64,000 bases of DNA from Streptomyces akebiae (GTDB lineage: Bacteria > Actinomycetota > Actinomycetes > Streptomycetales > Streptomycetaceae). The translations under genes were made by a program, and so were the position numbers. The notes below the pieces were generated by a model, which searched no databases, was not told where the DNA came from, and was given only the letters and a program-made list of their open reading frames with translations. Below are positions 15,742 to 23,692 of this stretch, piece by piece. Every line of letters starts with the position of its first letter. Positions within the stretch are counted from its first letter, which is position 1. The stretch is from contig NZ_CP080647.1 of NCBI RefSeq assembly GCF_019599145.1, positions 5,766,001 to 5,830,000 of the forward strand, read 5' to 3'.

Positions 15742-15948
15742 TCACGGCAGCTTCGGAAGTTGCCCGGATCGGCAGCCGGAGCAGCTGCAAGGTGGCCAGT
15801 CGAGCGACTCCCGAACACGTTCGGGGTCGTGGGCCCTCAGGACCGTGAGCTGCCGTACGGAGTCGACGCGCTCACTGTCGGAGTCGACGCGGTAGACGCG
15901 GATGGTCAACCGGGAGGCCCCGTTCTCGGGGTACCGCCCAGCCTTCAC
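15742..15948 (-). CDS. Small hypothetical protein (RVYRV motif, Cys-rich end)
   Basis: Up to 68 residues if GTG 15948 is used; a longer frame opens at 16011 and the start is unsure. It contains LTIRVYRVDSDSERVDSV and ends with WPPCSCSGCRSG. The CxCxxC tail could bind a metal. It lies 28 bases after the stop of the 113-residue gene on the same strand, which suggests an operon divergent from the GntR regulator. I remember small Streptomyces proteins of this shape next to GntR genes but cannot confirm it. No function can be given. Confidence 0.45.
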   Translation of the reverse strand: MKAGRYPENGASRLTIRVYRVDSDSERVDSVRQLTVLRAHDPERVRESLDWPPCSCSGCRSGQLPKLP

Positions 15949-15976
15949 CGCGCTGCCTCGCCCGTCAGCGGCGGCC

Positions 15977-16318
15977 TCAACACGCCACCACCTGCTCGGC
16001 ACCGACGACATGACGGTCGAGGTCGATGCCGAAGTCGGCGGCGAGCACCAGCGCGAGCCGCCGCCGCGACTGCCGCGCCTGCTCCCGCTCGACGGCGACG
16101 AGGTAGGGGCGGACGAGGGGGGAGGCGGCGCCGTCGAGAGGGGTGTTCGTGTCCAGGCTGTACGGAGATCGCGGGGTCGAGAGCCGCGACGCGGATGGAA
16201 CGGGAGCCTCGGGCAGAGGCGTTGGGTGAACGGCGCGTCGGAGATCTCTCCGTCGCCTGCCGGTGCCGGGCACGAAGATGCCCAGCATCCAACGCAAGAA
16301 CGCGTGGATAATGCTCAT
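15977..16318 (-). CDS. Conserved hypothetical protein divergent from a GntR regulator
   Basis: 113 residues; ATG 16318 with GAGGAG about 9 bases upstream. The N-terminus MSIIHAFLRWMLGIFVPGTG is hydrophobic and amphipathic, the middle is Pro/Ser-rich, and the end (REQARQSRRRLALVLAADFG) is a charged helix followed by GIDLDRHVVGAEQ. It may associate with membrane through the N-terminal helix. The gene is transcribed away from the GntR gene across a 135-base region holding a perfect 14-bp palindrome. Function unknown. Confidence 0.7.
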   Translation of the reverse strand: MSIIHAFLRWMLGIFVPGTGRRRRDLRRAVHPTPLPEAPVPSASRLSTPRSPYSLDTNTPLDGAASPLVRPYLVAVEREQARQSRRRLALVLAADFGIDLDRHVVGAEQVVAC

Positions 16319-16392
16319 TGTCGTCAGCTCCTCTTCAGCTGGGGGCCATGCCCCGGGGCCGTGCCAGGCCGCCGGGGTTCTGACTATGCTGA

Positions 16393-16406
16393 GGATACGC
16401 GTATCC
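16393..16406. promoter_or_regulatory. Perfect 14-bp palindrome between divergent genes (probable GntR operator)
   Basis: GGATACGCGTATCC is self-complementary over all 14 bases. It lies 48 bp before the GntR start and 75 bp before the divergent small gene. It is a natural candidate for autoregulatory binding by the GntR protein. Confidence 0.6.
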
Positions 16407-16453
16407 GCGCATTCGCGGTCGCCCGATTACGCGAAGACGCATACGTTCGAAGC

Positions 16454-16687
16454 ATGGATCTTGACCGTGGCAAGCCTGTGTGGCCCCAGCTCGCGGATGA
16501 ACTGCGCCGCCGGATCGACGCCGGTACGTATGCTCCCGGTAGCCGCTTCCCCGCTGTGGTGGACCTGGCCACGGAGTTCGACGTCGCCGCGTCGACAGTG
16601 CAGAAGGCGGTGGCATCCCTCCGAACGGAGGGCAGGCTTCGTACAGTTCTGGGGCAGGGGTCGTTCGTCGTTGATCAGGAGGCGTGA
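16454..16687 (+). CDS. Short GntR-family regulator (winged helix only)
   Basis: 77 residues from ATG 16454, consisting almost only of a GntR winged helix: WPQLADELRRRIDAGTYAPG, FPAVVDLATEFDVAASTVQKAV, LRTVLGQGSFVV. The usual effector-binding C-terminal domain (FadR, HutC or YtrA type) is absent, so it would act as a minimal DNA-binding protein, perhaps sensing no ligand. A longer frame runs upstream but the GntR homology starts here. It probably controls the divergent 113-residue gene and itself through the palindrome at 16393-16406. Confidence 0.8.
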   Translation: MDLDRGKPVWPQLADELRRRIDAGTYAPGSRFPAVVDLATEFDVAASTVQKAVASLRTEGRLRTVLGQGSFVVDQEA

Positions 16688-16747
16688 CCCGCGTCCGCTC
16701 GGCCAGAACGGTGCCCAGGCCCGTAGGAGACCGTGATCACGCCGCCG

Positions 16748-17491
16748 CTACCGCCGCGGCCGCATCAGGCGAAGGTCCTCGCCCCACCCGTCCAGCACCG
16801 CCCCGTGCCCGGCTTTCCGGGCCACGGCCTCGACCCGGGCGAACAGTTCGCGCTGCGCGGCCACGTCGCCCGTCGCCGCGATGTGGGAAACGGTGTCGAG
16901 GAGGTGGCCGGTGTCCCAGTCGGGGAGCGGGAAGCGGGTCAGTTCCCAGCGCAGGTACTTGTTATAGGGGCGGGGGCGCCGGTCGAGCGCGAAGAGCAGC
17001 TCCAGCAGGTAGCGGACGCTGTCGGCGGCGTCGAGGCGGGCCGCGAGTGCCTGGCCGTCGCGGTCGTTCTTGACCGAGCGGTAGAGGGAGTTGGCGTAGG
17101 CGTCGAGGTACGCGGCCGCCTCCCGGCCCGCCTCGTCGGCGTCGAGCCGGGCCTTGGCGGACAGGATCCGGGCGATCCCTCCGTCCAGGCGGTCGAGCAC
17201 GACCCGGGCGCGGGCGAGGGCGTACCGCTCGAAGCCGGGCATTCCGGCGGCGCGGAACTCGTCGAGGGTGAGGAGGACGAGATCCAGCTCGGGGGTGCGG
17301 TGCCCCGCGAACCGGGTGAGGGCCGTGACGGCGCCCTCGGCGAGGACGACGTACAGGTCGTGGTCGGAGTGCTCGGTGGTCATGCCCTCGTGGGCCCGGG
17401 AGCCCTTGAGGACGAGGCCGACGACGGCGGGGTCGGCGGTGGCGAGTTCGACGAAGGCGTCATAGGACATGAGGGGCCGCTGGGCGGTCAT
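16748..17491 (-). CDS. Nucleotidyltransferase-domain protein
   Basis: 247 residues from ATG 17491, with GGAG about 9 bases upstream. The N-terminal half has the pol-beta superfamily signature: a GS pair (GLVLKGSRAHEG) followed by the DxD-type metal site (EHSDHDLYVVL). The C-terminal half is helical (YLDAYANSLYRSVKND), as in ANT/KNTase proteins that adenylylate aminoglycosides or other small molecules. The substrate is not predictable; it could equally be a minimal nucleotidyltransferase of unknown role. It stands alone, convergent with the GntR gene. Confidence 0.8.
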   Translation of the reverse strand: MTAQRPLMSYDAFVELATADPAVVGLVLKGSRAHEGMTTEHSDHDLYVVLAEGAVTALTRFAGHRTPELDLVLLTLDEFRAAGMPGFERYALARARVVLDRLDGGIARILSAKARLDADEAGREAAAYLDAYANSLYRSVKNDRDGQALAARLDAADSVRYLLELLFALDRRPRPYNKYLRWELTRFPLPDWDTGHLLDTVSHIAATGDVAAQRELFARVEAVARKAGHGAVLDGWGEDLRLMRPRR

Positions 17492-17904
17492 GGCGTGATC
17501 TCCGGTGTGGGTGGAGGACGGGTATGCCGAACCGGGCGGCCCCGAGACTCGTCGGGGTCACCCGCACCCTCTGCGGCGGCACTTGGCCACCGCCCGGCAG
17601 ATCAACGCACCTCCGGACCCTACCGCCCACCCGTCGCACGAGTCCCGCACTCGTCCTGGTCCATGAGTGCCGGTGCGTCAGCCGCGGTCCCTCGTGCGGT
17701 GACCGGGAAGGTTCGCCGGGTCGGTGGAACAGCGTGAGTTGTCTGAACCGTTCGGTAACGTGTTCGTCCGGGGAGGGCCCGAACGGCTGCTGCGAGGCGA
17801 TGACAGCAGCCCAGTCGGTAGAGACGTCCATGACCACGGGCGTCGGCATGGATTCCGGTCCCTGATCCCGGAGGACGGACCACGAGACGGACGGGGGAAC
17901 GCCG
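17492..17904. other. Gene-free stretch before the ABC exporter
   Basis: 413 bases without a gene I can support. Open frames exist on both strands, but their codon use is unlike the neighbours and none has a good ribosome-binding site. The region must hold the promoter of the ABC transporter operon and that of the divergent nucleotidyltransferase. Confidence 0.5.
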
Positions 17905-18876
17905 ATGGCGATCAGCCATGACTTATCCGGGGCTGGGAGCAGCCCGGTGCCGGAGGGTGACACGGTCATCGACGTACGGGATCTGTGGATGCGCTACCGC
18001 AGCCAGGAGGTCCTGAAGGGGGTCGGCTTCACTGCCCGGCGAGGCGAAGTCGTCGTGCTGCTCGGCCCGAACGGCGCCGGCAAGACGACCACGATTGAGG
18101 TCCTGGAAGGCTTCCGGATGCGCTCGGCCGGTGACGTGACCGTCCTCGGCACCGATCCGGCGCGCGGGGACGAGCGATGGCGCGCGCGCCTGGGCATCGT
18201 GTTGCAGTCCTGGCGCGACCACGGCAAGTGGCGGGTGCGGGAACTGCTGGCCCACCTCGGTTCGTACTATGCGCCGTACTCCACTGCCCTGGTACGGCGG
18301 CCGTGGGACGTCGACGAGCTGATCGCCGCCGTGGGGCTGACCGAGCAGGCGAACAAACGGGTCGGGACCCTGTCCGGTGGGCAGCGCAGGCGTCTCGACG
18401 TGGCCGTCGGCATCGTGGGCAGACCCGAACTGCTTTTCCTGGACGAGCCGACGGCGGGTCTGGACCCGGAGGCCAGGAGCGAGTTCCACGGACTGGTGCG
18501 AGGCCTCGCGGACGAGAACACCACCGTTCTGCTGACCACGCACGACCTCGCCGAGGCGGAGAAGCTCGCCGACCGCATCCTCATCCTGGCCGCCGGCCGG
18601 ATCGTGGCCGACGGCGCGGCCGAGGAACTGTCCCGTCAGGCGTCGGCCGAGGCCACGGTGCGCTGGACGCGGGACGGGCGGCCCTTCGAGGAGGCGACGG
18701 CCGAGCCCACCCGGTTCGTCCGTCGGCTGTTCGAGGAGCACGGCGACGCGATCGGCGGGCTGGAGGTGCGCCGGGCGAGCCTGGAAGACACCTACCTGAC
18801 GATGGTCAGGGAAGTGGAGGCGGGGAGTGTCCCCGGCGAGCGGGCGGCACACGCCTTCGGGGAGGAAGCGCGATGA
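17905..18876 (+). CDS. ABC transporter ATP-binding protein (ABC-2 exporter type)
   Basis: 323 residues. Walker A is GPNGAGKT; the Q-loop region is LGIVLQSWRDHGKWRV; the signature is TLSGGQRRRLDVAVG; Walker B with D-loop is LLFLDEPTAGLDPEA; the H-loop is LTTHDLAEAEKLADR. The C-terminal extension (ATVRWTRDGRPFEEA ... LEDTYLTMV) is typical of DrrA/NatA-like subunits that power export of drugs or peptides. The stop overlaps the permease start (ATGA at 18873), so the pair forms one half-transporter each. The cargo is unknown; a LuxR-type regulator follows downstream. Confidence 0.94.
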   Translation: MAISHDLSGAGSSPVPEGDTVIDVRDLWMRYRSQEVLKGVGFTARRGEVVVLLGPNGAGKTTTIEVLEGFRMRSAGDVTVLGTDPARGDERWRARLGIVLQSWRDHGKWRVRELLAHLGSYYAPYSTALVRRPWDVDELIAAVGLTEQANKRVGTLSGGQRRRLDVAVGIVGRPELLFLDEPTAGLDPEARSEFHGLVRGLADENTTVLLTTHDLAEAEKLADRILILAAGRIVADGAAEELSRQASAEATVRWTRDGRPFEEATAEPTRFVRRLFEEHGDAIGGLEVRRASLEDTYLTMVREVEAGSVPGERAAHAFGEEAR

Positions 18877-19724
18877 GTCCGGTGTGGTACGCGGCGAAGG
18901 CGGGAGTGCGGCGCGGCCGGACAGAACTCCGGCAGACCTTCACCACCGGCCAGGACGTTTTCGGGTACGTGCTCTGGACGGTCCTGCTCATCGTGCCGCT
19001 GTTCCTGGTCAGGGACGATCCGCTGAAGGGTGCCGGTATCTCGACCGGCACGTTCATGCTGCCGAGCATGCTGGGGATGACGCTCGCGTTCACCGGGATG
19101 ATGACCACGGCACAACTGCTTGCCGCCGAGCGCGAGGACGGCACCCTGCTGCGGGCCAAGGCCGTGCCCCACGGCATGGTCGGTCACCTGGTCGGCAAGA
19201 TCATCATGGTGTCGGGGACGGCTCTCGTCTCCATGGCACTCCCCTTCGCCGTCGGTGTGTTCCTGGTCGACGGGGTCGCCCGGCAGGGCGGGGGACCGCT
19301 GCTGACGCTGTTGTGGGTGGTGCCGCTCGGTCTCCTGGCAACCCTGCCGATGGGGGCCGTCATCGGCTCGCTCGTCGACAGTCCCCGCACCATCGGTCTG
19401 CTGATGCTTCCGGTGATGGGACTCGTCGTGATCTCGGGCATCTACTTCCCCCTGTCGAAGCTGCCCGAGTGGCTGCAGACCGTCGGCCAGATCTTCCCCG
19501 TGTACTGGCTCGGCCTCGGTCTCCGGGCCGCGTTGCTGCCGGCCGAGGCGGTGGCCGCCGAGATCGGTGGATCCTGGCGGCACCTGGAGACAGCAGGCGT
19601 GCTCGGAGCCTGGACGGTCGCCGGGCTGCTCCTCGCTCCGTCCGTCCTGCGCAGGATGGCGCGCCGGGAGTCCGGAGCCGCCATGGCGGATCGACACAGG
19701 AAGGCGATGCAGCGGGTCGGTTGA
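18873..19724 (+). CDS. ABC-2 type permease
   Basis: 283 residues with about six membrane helices: VLWTVLLIVPLFLV, FMLPSMLGMTLAFTGMM, IIMVSGTALVSMALPFAV, LLTLLWVVPLGLLATLPM, IGLLMLPVMGLVVISGIYF and GVLGAWTVAGLLLAP. The ABC-2 signature region (GIYFPLSKLPEWLQTVGQIFP) and the coupling segment (LLAAEREDGTLLRAKAVP) are present. It pairs with the overlapping ATPase gene and should form the membrane pore of a drug or lipid exporter. Cytoplasmic C-terminus of about 25 residues. Confidence 0.93.
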   Translation: MSPVWYAAKAGVRRGRTELRQTFTTGQDVFGYVLWTVLLIVPLFLVRDDPLKGAGISTGTFMLPSMLGMTLAFTGMMTTAQLLAAEREDGTLLRAKAVPHGMVGHLVGKIIMVSGTALVSMALPFAVGVFLVDGVARQGGGPLLTLLWVVPLGLLATLPMGAVIGSLVDSPRTIGLLMLPVMGLVVISGIYFPLSKLPEWLQTVGQIFPVYWLGLGLRAALLPAEAVAAEIGGSWRHLETAGVLGAWTVAGLLLAPSVLRRMARRESGAAMADRHRKAMQRVG

Positions 19725-20047
19725 TGCCCGGGATGTCGGACCGGCTTCTGGTCAGGACGCCGTCCGACCTGGCGGAACCGCCACGTCCGTCAACGCGGCG
19801 ATCCTGCGCGGTCAGAGCACCCGGGCCCGACCCCGCCGGAGCGGCCTTGTCTCCGCGCACCCACGCAGCTCGTCCGTTAACTCCCGTGCCCGGCAACGAA
19901 GTTCGGGACAGGCCGGTTTCGGCCGTCACGGTGGTCCGAGCGGTCAACCTGTCAGACAGCTTCGCGGTTCGTCCTTGAAACTTCGAACAACTGGCGCCGC
20001 AGTCACGTATGTAGGGGAGTCATGGCTTCGGCGGAAGGACACGCGAG
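19725..20047. other. Gene-free stretch before the LuxR regulator
   Basis: 323 bases with no supported gene. It separates the ABC permease from the LuxR-type gene and probably holds the latter's promoter; I see no strong hairpin or repeat. Confidence 0.5.
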
Positions 20048-20803
20048 GTGCGATCCCCCCGGCACGTCAGAACGTCCCAGCACGCAGGCACCCCCGTCTC
20101 AGCTGGTCCCGCACGCCCCTCCCGCGTCGCGGCGCACCCACCCCATCGGCCGGCACCCTCGTCCCTGGGCCTGTCGGTCGCCCTGGCCTGTGCCCCGGGC
20201 CGGTGGCCGCACGACGACTGGCCGGCCCCCGACGACCGGTACGTGAGCAGCGCGCTCCTCGTCCCGCCGCCCTACCGTGAACTCCGCGAGACCGAGGCGG
20301 ATGTCGTGGTCCTGCGCTGCGAGGACCCGTCGGAGTCCCTCGCGGGGCTGCTGGAGGCCATGGGCCCCATGAGCGCCCCGGTGATCGTCGTCAGCCCCCG
20401 GCAGGACGCCGACACGGTGGTGGAGGTGTTCCGGGGCGGGGCCGGCTATCTGGTCGAGGGCGACTACTGCACCTGCATGCTGTCCTCCGCCGTCGTGGCC
20501 GCCACGGTCGGCCACACCTACTTCTCGCCCGTGGCCTGCGCCGCCATCCGCGACGCGGCACGACAACTCCCGGACCAGGGGCAGCCGACGGAGCGCATGC
20601 GCTCCCTGCTCTCGCCCCGCGAGCGCCAGATCATGGACCTTCTTTCCACCGGCCTCGGCGCCCAGGAGATCGGGCTGCGTCTGACGCTGAGCGAGAAGAC
20701 CGTCCGCAACAACCTCAGCAACATCTACGCCAAGCTGGATGTCCGGGGGAGCACGGAGGCCGTACTGAGATGGCTGGGAGCGACCCCCGGTGTTCGCGTA
20801 TGA
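20048..20803 (+). CDS. LuxR-family regulator with atypical receiver-like domain
   Basis: 251 residues from GTG 20048, with AAGGA upstream. The C-terminal HTH is clear: LLSPRERQIMDLLSTGLGAQ and KTVRNNLSNIYAKLDVRG, the NarL/LuxR recognition helices. The middle (ETEADVVVLRCEDPSESL ... SAPVIVVSPRQDADTVVEVF) follows the receiver fold, but the position of the phospho-acceptor Asp after strand 3 reads LRC rather than LDx, so it is likely phosphorylation-independent. The first 60 residues are Pro/Arg/Ala-rich and may be disordered, or the true start may be further in. It follows the ABC exporter and may control it. Confidence 0.82.
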   Translation: MRSPRHVRTSQHAGTPVSAGPARPSRVAAHPPHRPAPSSLGLSVALACAPGRWPHDDWPAPDDRYVSSALLVPPPYRELRETEADVVVLRCEDPSESLAGLLEAMGPMSAPVIVVSPRQDADTVVEVFRGGAGYLVEGDYCTCMLSSAVVAATVGHTYFSPVACAAIRDAARQLPDQGQPTERMRSLLSPRERQIMDLLSTGLGAQEIGLRLTLSEKTVRNNLSNIYAKLDVRGSTEAVLRWLGATPGVRV

Positions 20804-20860
20804 GAACGCCTGACTGACCGCTGTCGGGAACATGTAGACGCTTTTCGGAGACCGCACAAA

Positions 20861-20887
20861 AATCCCCCGCGCAGGGCACGGGGGATT
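20861..20887 (-). terminator. Rho-independent terminator
   Basis: AATCCCCCG at 20861-20869 pairs with CGGGGGATT at 20879-20887 around a 9-base loop. Read on the minus strand the stem is followed by TTTTTT, so it ends transcription of the secreted-protein gene stopping at 20907. Confidence 0.8.
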
Positions 20888-20906
20888 ACTCGGGTTTCTC
20901 CGGGCG

Positions 20907-21698
20907 CTACTGAATGGTGACGTCGGAGAGCGGAACCTCGATGTCGGTCACGTTTTCTCCGCCCTCCCCGAATCCGGGTTCGGCGCGGACGCTGCCCTCA
21001 CTGTTGATGATTCCGTTGGCCTGGGGCGTCCCGCACTCCACATTGCGCAACCAGAGCCGGCCGTCCGGCGTTCCGCTCGGCAGGAGCTGCGGGTAGAAGA
21101 CGTGGACGCTGGTGGCGTTCTCGCTGGGCGAGAAGAACACCTTCTGGCCGTCCTGCGCCTCCTTGTAGGTGGCCTTGAGGAAGCCGCTCACGTCGGTGCG
21201 CTTGTGGGACCACATGAAGAAGGCGATGTGGTCCGCCTTGACCGTGTCGGACCGGGAGAAGGAGAACGACGAGGTGGTGTCGTCGCGCTTGATGTTGAAT
21301 TCCTGTGTGGCGAACTTGACGCCGATCTCGAAGACGGAGCTCGCCAGCTTCGTGCTGCCGTCCGTGTTGAAACCGTCCTCCAGTTGAATGACGCGGGTCA
21401 CCGACGCCGTGCCGCTGAAGGTCTTCGTCGCCGCGGTGCTGACGCCGCAGTTGTCGGTCACCGAGGTGACCCGCTCGTTGGGGCCGAGGCTGTTGGCCTT
21501 GAACTGGACGTCGACGAACTCGCAGTTCTCCAGCTTGTCGGAGTCCGTGCGGCAGTCGGTGGCCACCTCGTCTGGGGTGGCGGCGCCCGCGCTGTACATC
21601 AGCGGGACGGCCAGTCCGAGGGCGGCGACCGGCGCCAGCGCGAGGGTGATGCGCTTCTTCTTGCTGCGGTGGTTGCCGCTGCGCCCGGTGCGTGTCAT
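20907..21698 (-). CDS. Secreted protein, possible aerolysin-like beta-pore former (paralogue A)
   Basis: 263 residues from ATG 21698, with GGAGA upstream. The N-terminus has basic residues (NHRSKKKRI) then a hydrophobic core ending in AGAA, a clear signal peptide. The mature protein has four or five Cys and long Ser/Thr-rich alternating beta segments (TVKADHIAFFMWSHKR preceded by TTSSFSFSRSD), the pattern of ETX/MTX2/aerolysin-type pore-forming proteins; this is inference from texture, not a motif match. It shares layout with the gene upstream on the same strand (CEFVDVQF and CDFVETNF), so the two are diverged duplicates and may form a binary system. Confidence 0.75.
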   Translation of the reverse strand: MTRTGRSGNHRSKKKRITLALAPVAALGLAVPLMYSAGAATPDEVATDCRTDSDKLENCEFVDVQFKANSLGPNERVTSVTDNCGVSTAATKTFSGTASVTRVIQLEDGFNTDGSTKLASSVFEIGVKFATQEFNIKRDDTTSSFSFSRSDTVKADHIAFFMWSHKRTDVSGFLKATYKEAQDGQKVFFSPSENATSVHVFYPQLLPSGTPDGRLWLRNVECGTPQANGIINSEGSVRAEPGFGEGGENVTDIEVPLSDVTIQ

Positions 21699-21834
21699 GT
21701 GGGTCTCCTGCAAGGGTGATGAGGGGGGATAAGTGCTGGTGGGAGGGGTGTCCCGGTAAAGATGGGGGTGGTGCGGGGAGGGGGCCCCTGTGGTGGGCCA
21801 CGTCGACGGTCAGCCGTCAGCCGTCGGACTTCGG

Positions 21835-22575
21835 TCAGCAGTCCTCCAGGACGACCTTGGTGGTGCCGTCCGCGAGTCCGGGCGTGCCCGCGGCGCTCTC
21901 CAGGATGACCGGGCCCTCGACGACCTCCGGCGCCACGAAGTTCTTCTCGGGGGAGGGGTTCACGGCGAAGCTGCCGGGGTCGGCGTCGAGGTGAACCCGC
22001 CACTCGCCGGTCATGCGCTGCATCTTCGGCGTGAACGTCACATGCATGACCTTGCCGACCGGGACCTCCCGCTGTTCCGACTCGCTGGCGGTGGCCGTCT
22101 TGATGGTCATGTCCAGCGTGCCCTTGTGCTTCACCCAACCGCCGCTCAGGGCTCCGAAAAGCCCACCGAGTGCGCCCTGCTGGGTGGCGGTGTACTTGCC
22201 CTGGCCCTGGCCCACCGCCTTCGAGAACTCGGTGGTCACCTTCGACGGTTCCGTGGCGTTCGGCTCGCAGTTCGGGAAGTCGACGGTGACCTTCTCCGTG
22301 GGACCGTCGAAGACCTCGAAATTCGTCTCGACGAAATCACAGGTGTCGGATTCGAACCCGTCCCCGAGGCCGCCCCCGAAATCGCGCGTCGTCTGCTGCT
22401 TGCCGTTGAGTACGGCAGTCCTTTCGCACATCCTCATGATCCGCTCGACACTCGGCTCGTCGGCGGCGTTGGCCGAAGGCAGTAGTACGGTGACGGTGGC
22501 CGCGCCGGTCACGAGTGAAGCGCCGATCGCCAAGTATCGGACCTTCTTGTTCTTGAAGCGCCTCTTGGCTGCCAT
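21835..22575 (-). CDS. Secreted protein, possible aerolysin-like beta-pore former (paralogue B)
   Basis: 246 residues from ATG 22575, with GGAGAGA upstream. Lys/Arg-rich N-terminus (AAKRRFKNKKVRYLAIGA), hydrophobic core, cleavage after ANA. The mature part contains CDFVETNFEVFDGPTEKVTV, a Gly/Thr-rich stretch (YTATQQGALGGLFGALSGG) that could be a membrane-inserting hairpin, then VPVGKVMHVTFTPKMQRMTG and EWRVHLDAD, which resembles the domain closing the insertion loop in aerolysin-fold toxins. It lies 136 bases upstream of paralogue A on the same strand. Function is unproven; a structural cell-surface role remains possible. Confidence 0.75.
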   Translation of the reverse strand: MAAKRRFKNKKVRYLAIGASLVTGAATVTVLLPSANAADEPSVERIMRMCERTAVLNGKQQTTRDFGGGLGDGFESDTCDFVETNFEVFDGPTEKVTVDFPNCEPNATEPSKVTTEFSKAVGQGQGKYTATQQGALGGLFGALSGGWVKHKGTLDMTIKTATASESEQREVPVGKVMHVTFTPKMQRMTGEWRVHLDADPGSFAVNPSPEKNFVAPEVVEGPVILESAAGTPGLADGTTKVVLEDC

Positions 22576-22707
22576 GACTGTCTCTCCTTGGGGGTTGCTT
22601 TACCTTCTGATGGAGGATTATTGGGGCCGTGTACAGCCAGTGGACAGAGTCAAATGTCCCTACTCTCCGGTCACTTGCGATCACGAAAGCAAGCCCTTGC
22701 CGCACAC

Positions 22708-22722
22708 CTGACGCACCGTCAG
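22708..22722. promoter_or_regulatory. CTGAC-N5-GTCAG palindrome, site 4
   Basis: CTGACGCACCGTCAG, 48 bp before the SDR start codon, with 6-bp arms. It belongs to the seven-site family in this window. Confidence 0.7.
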
Positions 22723-22770
22723 CTCTGCCGGTACCCTGACCTCGACCAACACACCGCGATGGGAGTCCCC

Positions 22771-23523
22771 ATGGGCAAGCTCGACGGACGTGTCGTCCTC
22801 GTCACAGGTGCCGCGCGCGGCCAGGGCGAGCAGGAGGTGCGGCTGTTCCGGACGGAGGGGGCCGAGGTCGTCGTCGCCGACGTCCTCGACGACCAGGGAG
22901 AGGCCCTCGCCAAGGAGATCGGCGCGCTCTACGTCCACCTGGACGTGAGCCGCGAGGACGACTGGACGGCCGCCGTGGCCGCCGCCAAGGGGGCGTACGG
23001 GCGCGTCGACGGGCTGGTCAACAACGCCGGGGTGCTGCGCTTCAACTCCCTCGTCGACACCCCTCTCGACGAGTTCATGCAGGTGGTGCGGGTCAACCAG
23101 GTCGGTGTCTTCCTCGGCATCAAGAGCCTGGCCCCCGAGATCGAGGCGGCCGGCGGCGGCACGATCGTCAACACCGCCTCGTACACGGGGATGACGGGCA
23201 TGGCGTACGTCGGCGCGTACGCCGCGACCAAGCACGCCATCGTCGGCCTCACCCGCGTCGCCGCACTGGAGCTGGCCCGCAAGGGCATACGGGTCAACGC
23301 GGTCTGCCCCGGCTCCATCGACACCGCGATGACCGACCCGGGCGACGAGGTGTCCGCCGAGGCCGTCGACAAGCTCTACCGCAAGCGCATACCGCTCGGC
23401 CGGATCGGCCGCCCCGAGGAGGTCGCCCGCCTCGCTCTCTTCCTCTCCTGCGCCGACTCCTCCTACATCACCGGGCAGCCGTTCGTGATCGACGGGGGCT
23501 GGCTGGCCGGCGTGAGCCTCTGA
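22771..23523 (+). CDS. Short-chain dehydrogenase/reductase
   Basis: Classical SDR of 250 residues. I chose ATG 22771 because GGGAG lies six bases upstream; ATG 22759 has none. It has the NAD(P) motif TGAARGQG near residues 12-19, the NNAG motif (LVNNAGVLRF), Ser-Tyr-Lys catalytic residues (NTASYTG and AYAATKHAIVG) and the C-terminal GRPEEVARLALFLSC. Asp after strand 2 (VVVADVLDD) suggests NAD rather than NADP. Palindrome site 4 is directly upstream. It resembles 3-alpha/20-beta-hydroxysteroid dehydrogenase-like enzymes, but the substrate is not established. Confidence 0.92.
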   Translation: MGKLDGRVVLVTGAARGQGEQEVRLFRTEGAEVVVADVLDDQGEALAKEIGALYVHLDVSREDDWTAAVAAAKGAYGRVDGLVNNAGVLRFNSLVDTPLDEFMQVVRVNQVGVFLGIKSLAPEIEAAGGGTIVNTASYTGMTGMAYVGAYAATKHAIVGLTRVAALELARKGIRVNAVCPGSIDTAMTDPGDEVSAEAVDKLYRKRIPLGRIGRPEEVARLALFLSCADSSYITGQPFVIDGGWLAGVSL

Positions 23524-23544
23524 CCGCGCCCCGAGTCCTTGGAG

Positions 23545-23559
23545 CTGACGGGGCGTCAG
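23545..23559. promoter_or_regulatory. CTGAC-N5-GTCAG palindrome, site 5
   Basis: CTGACGGGGCGTCAG, extended by one more pair (GCTGACG and CGTCAGC), lies 21 bases after the SDR stop and 134 bases before the LLM start. Confidence 0.72.
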
Positions 23560-23606
23560 CTATTGACGCTCCACGGGGCCGGTGGAACAGTCGGCCGTAT
23601 CGAGAT

Positions 23607-23621
23607 CTGACGTCCTGTCAG
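23607..23621. promoter_or_regulatory. CTGAC-N5-GTCAG palindrome, site 6
   Basis: CTGACGTCCTGTCAG with flanking T and A giving 6-bp arms. It starts 62 bp after the start of site 5, about six helical turns, so paired repressor dimers could sit on one DNA face upstream of the LLM gene. Confidence 0.68.
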
Positions 23622-23692
23622 AAACGGTCGTGACGACTGCCGAGACGACTGCCGAGACGACTGCCGAGTACGGCTGAGGACGGTGAACCTCC

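Noticed and set aside
15578-15895. 105-codon frame starting at the ATGA after the ABC remnant
   Set aside because: Product is Ser/Arg/Pro-rich without membrane helices; it keeps only the overlapping start of a lost gene.
17460-17969. A 169-codon minus-strand frame before the ABC transporter
   Set aside because: Composition unlike neighbouring genes, no ribosome-binding site or homology recognised, and it overlaps two real genes.
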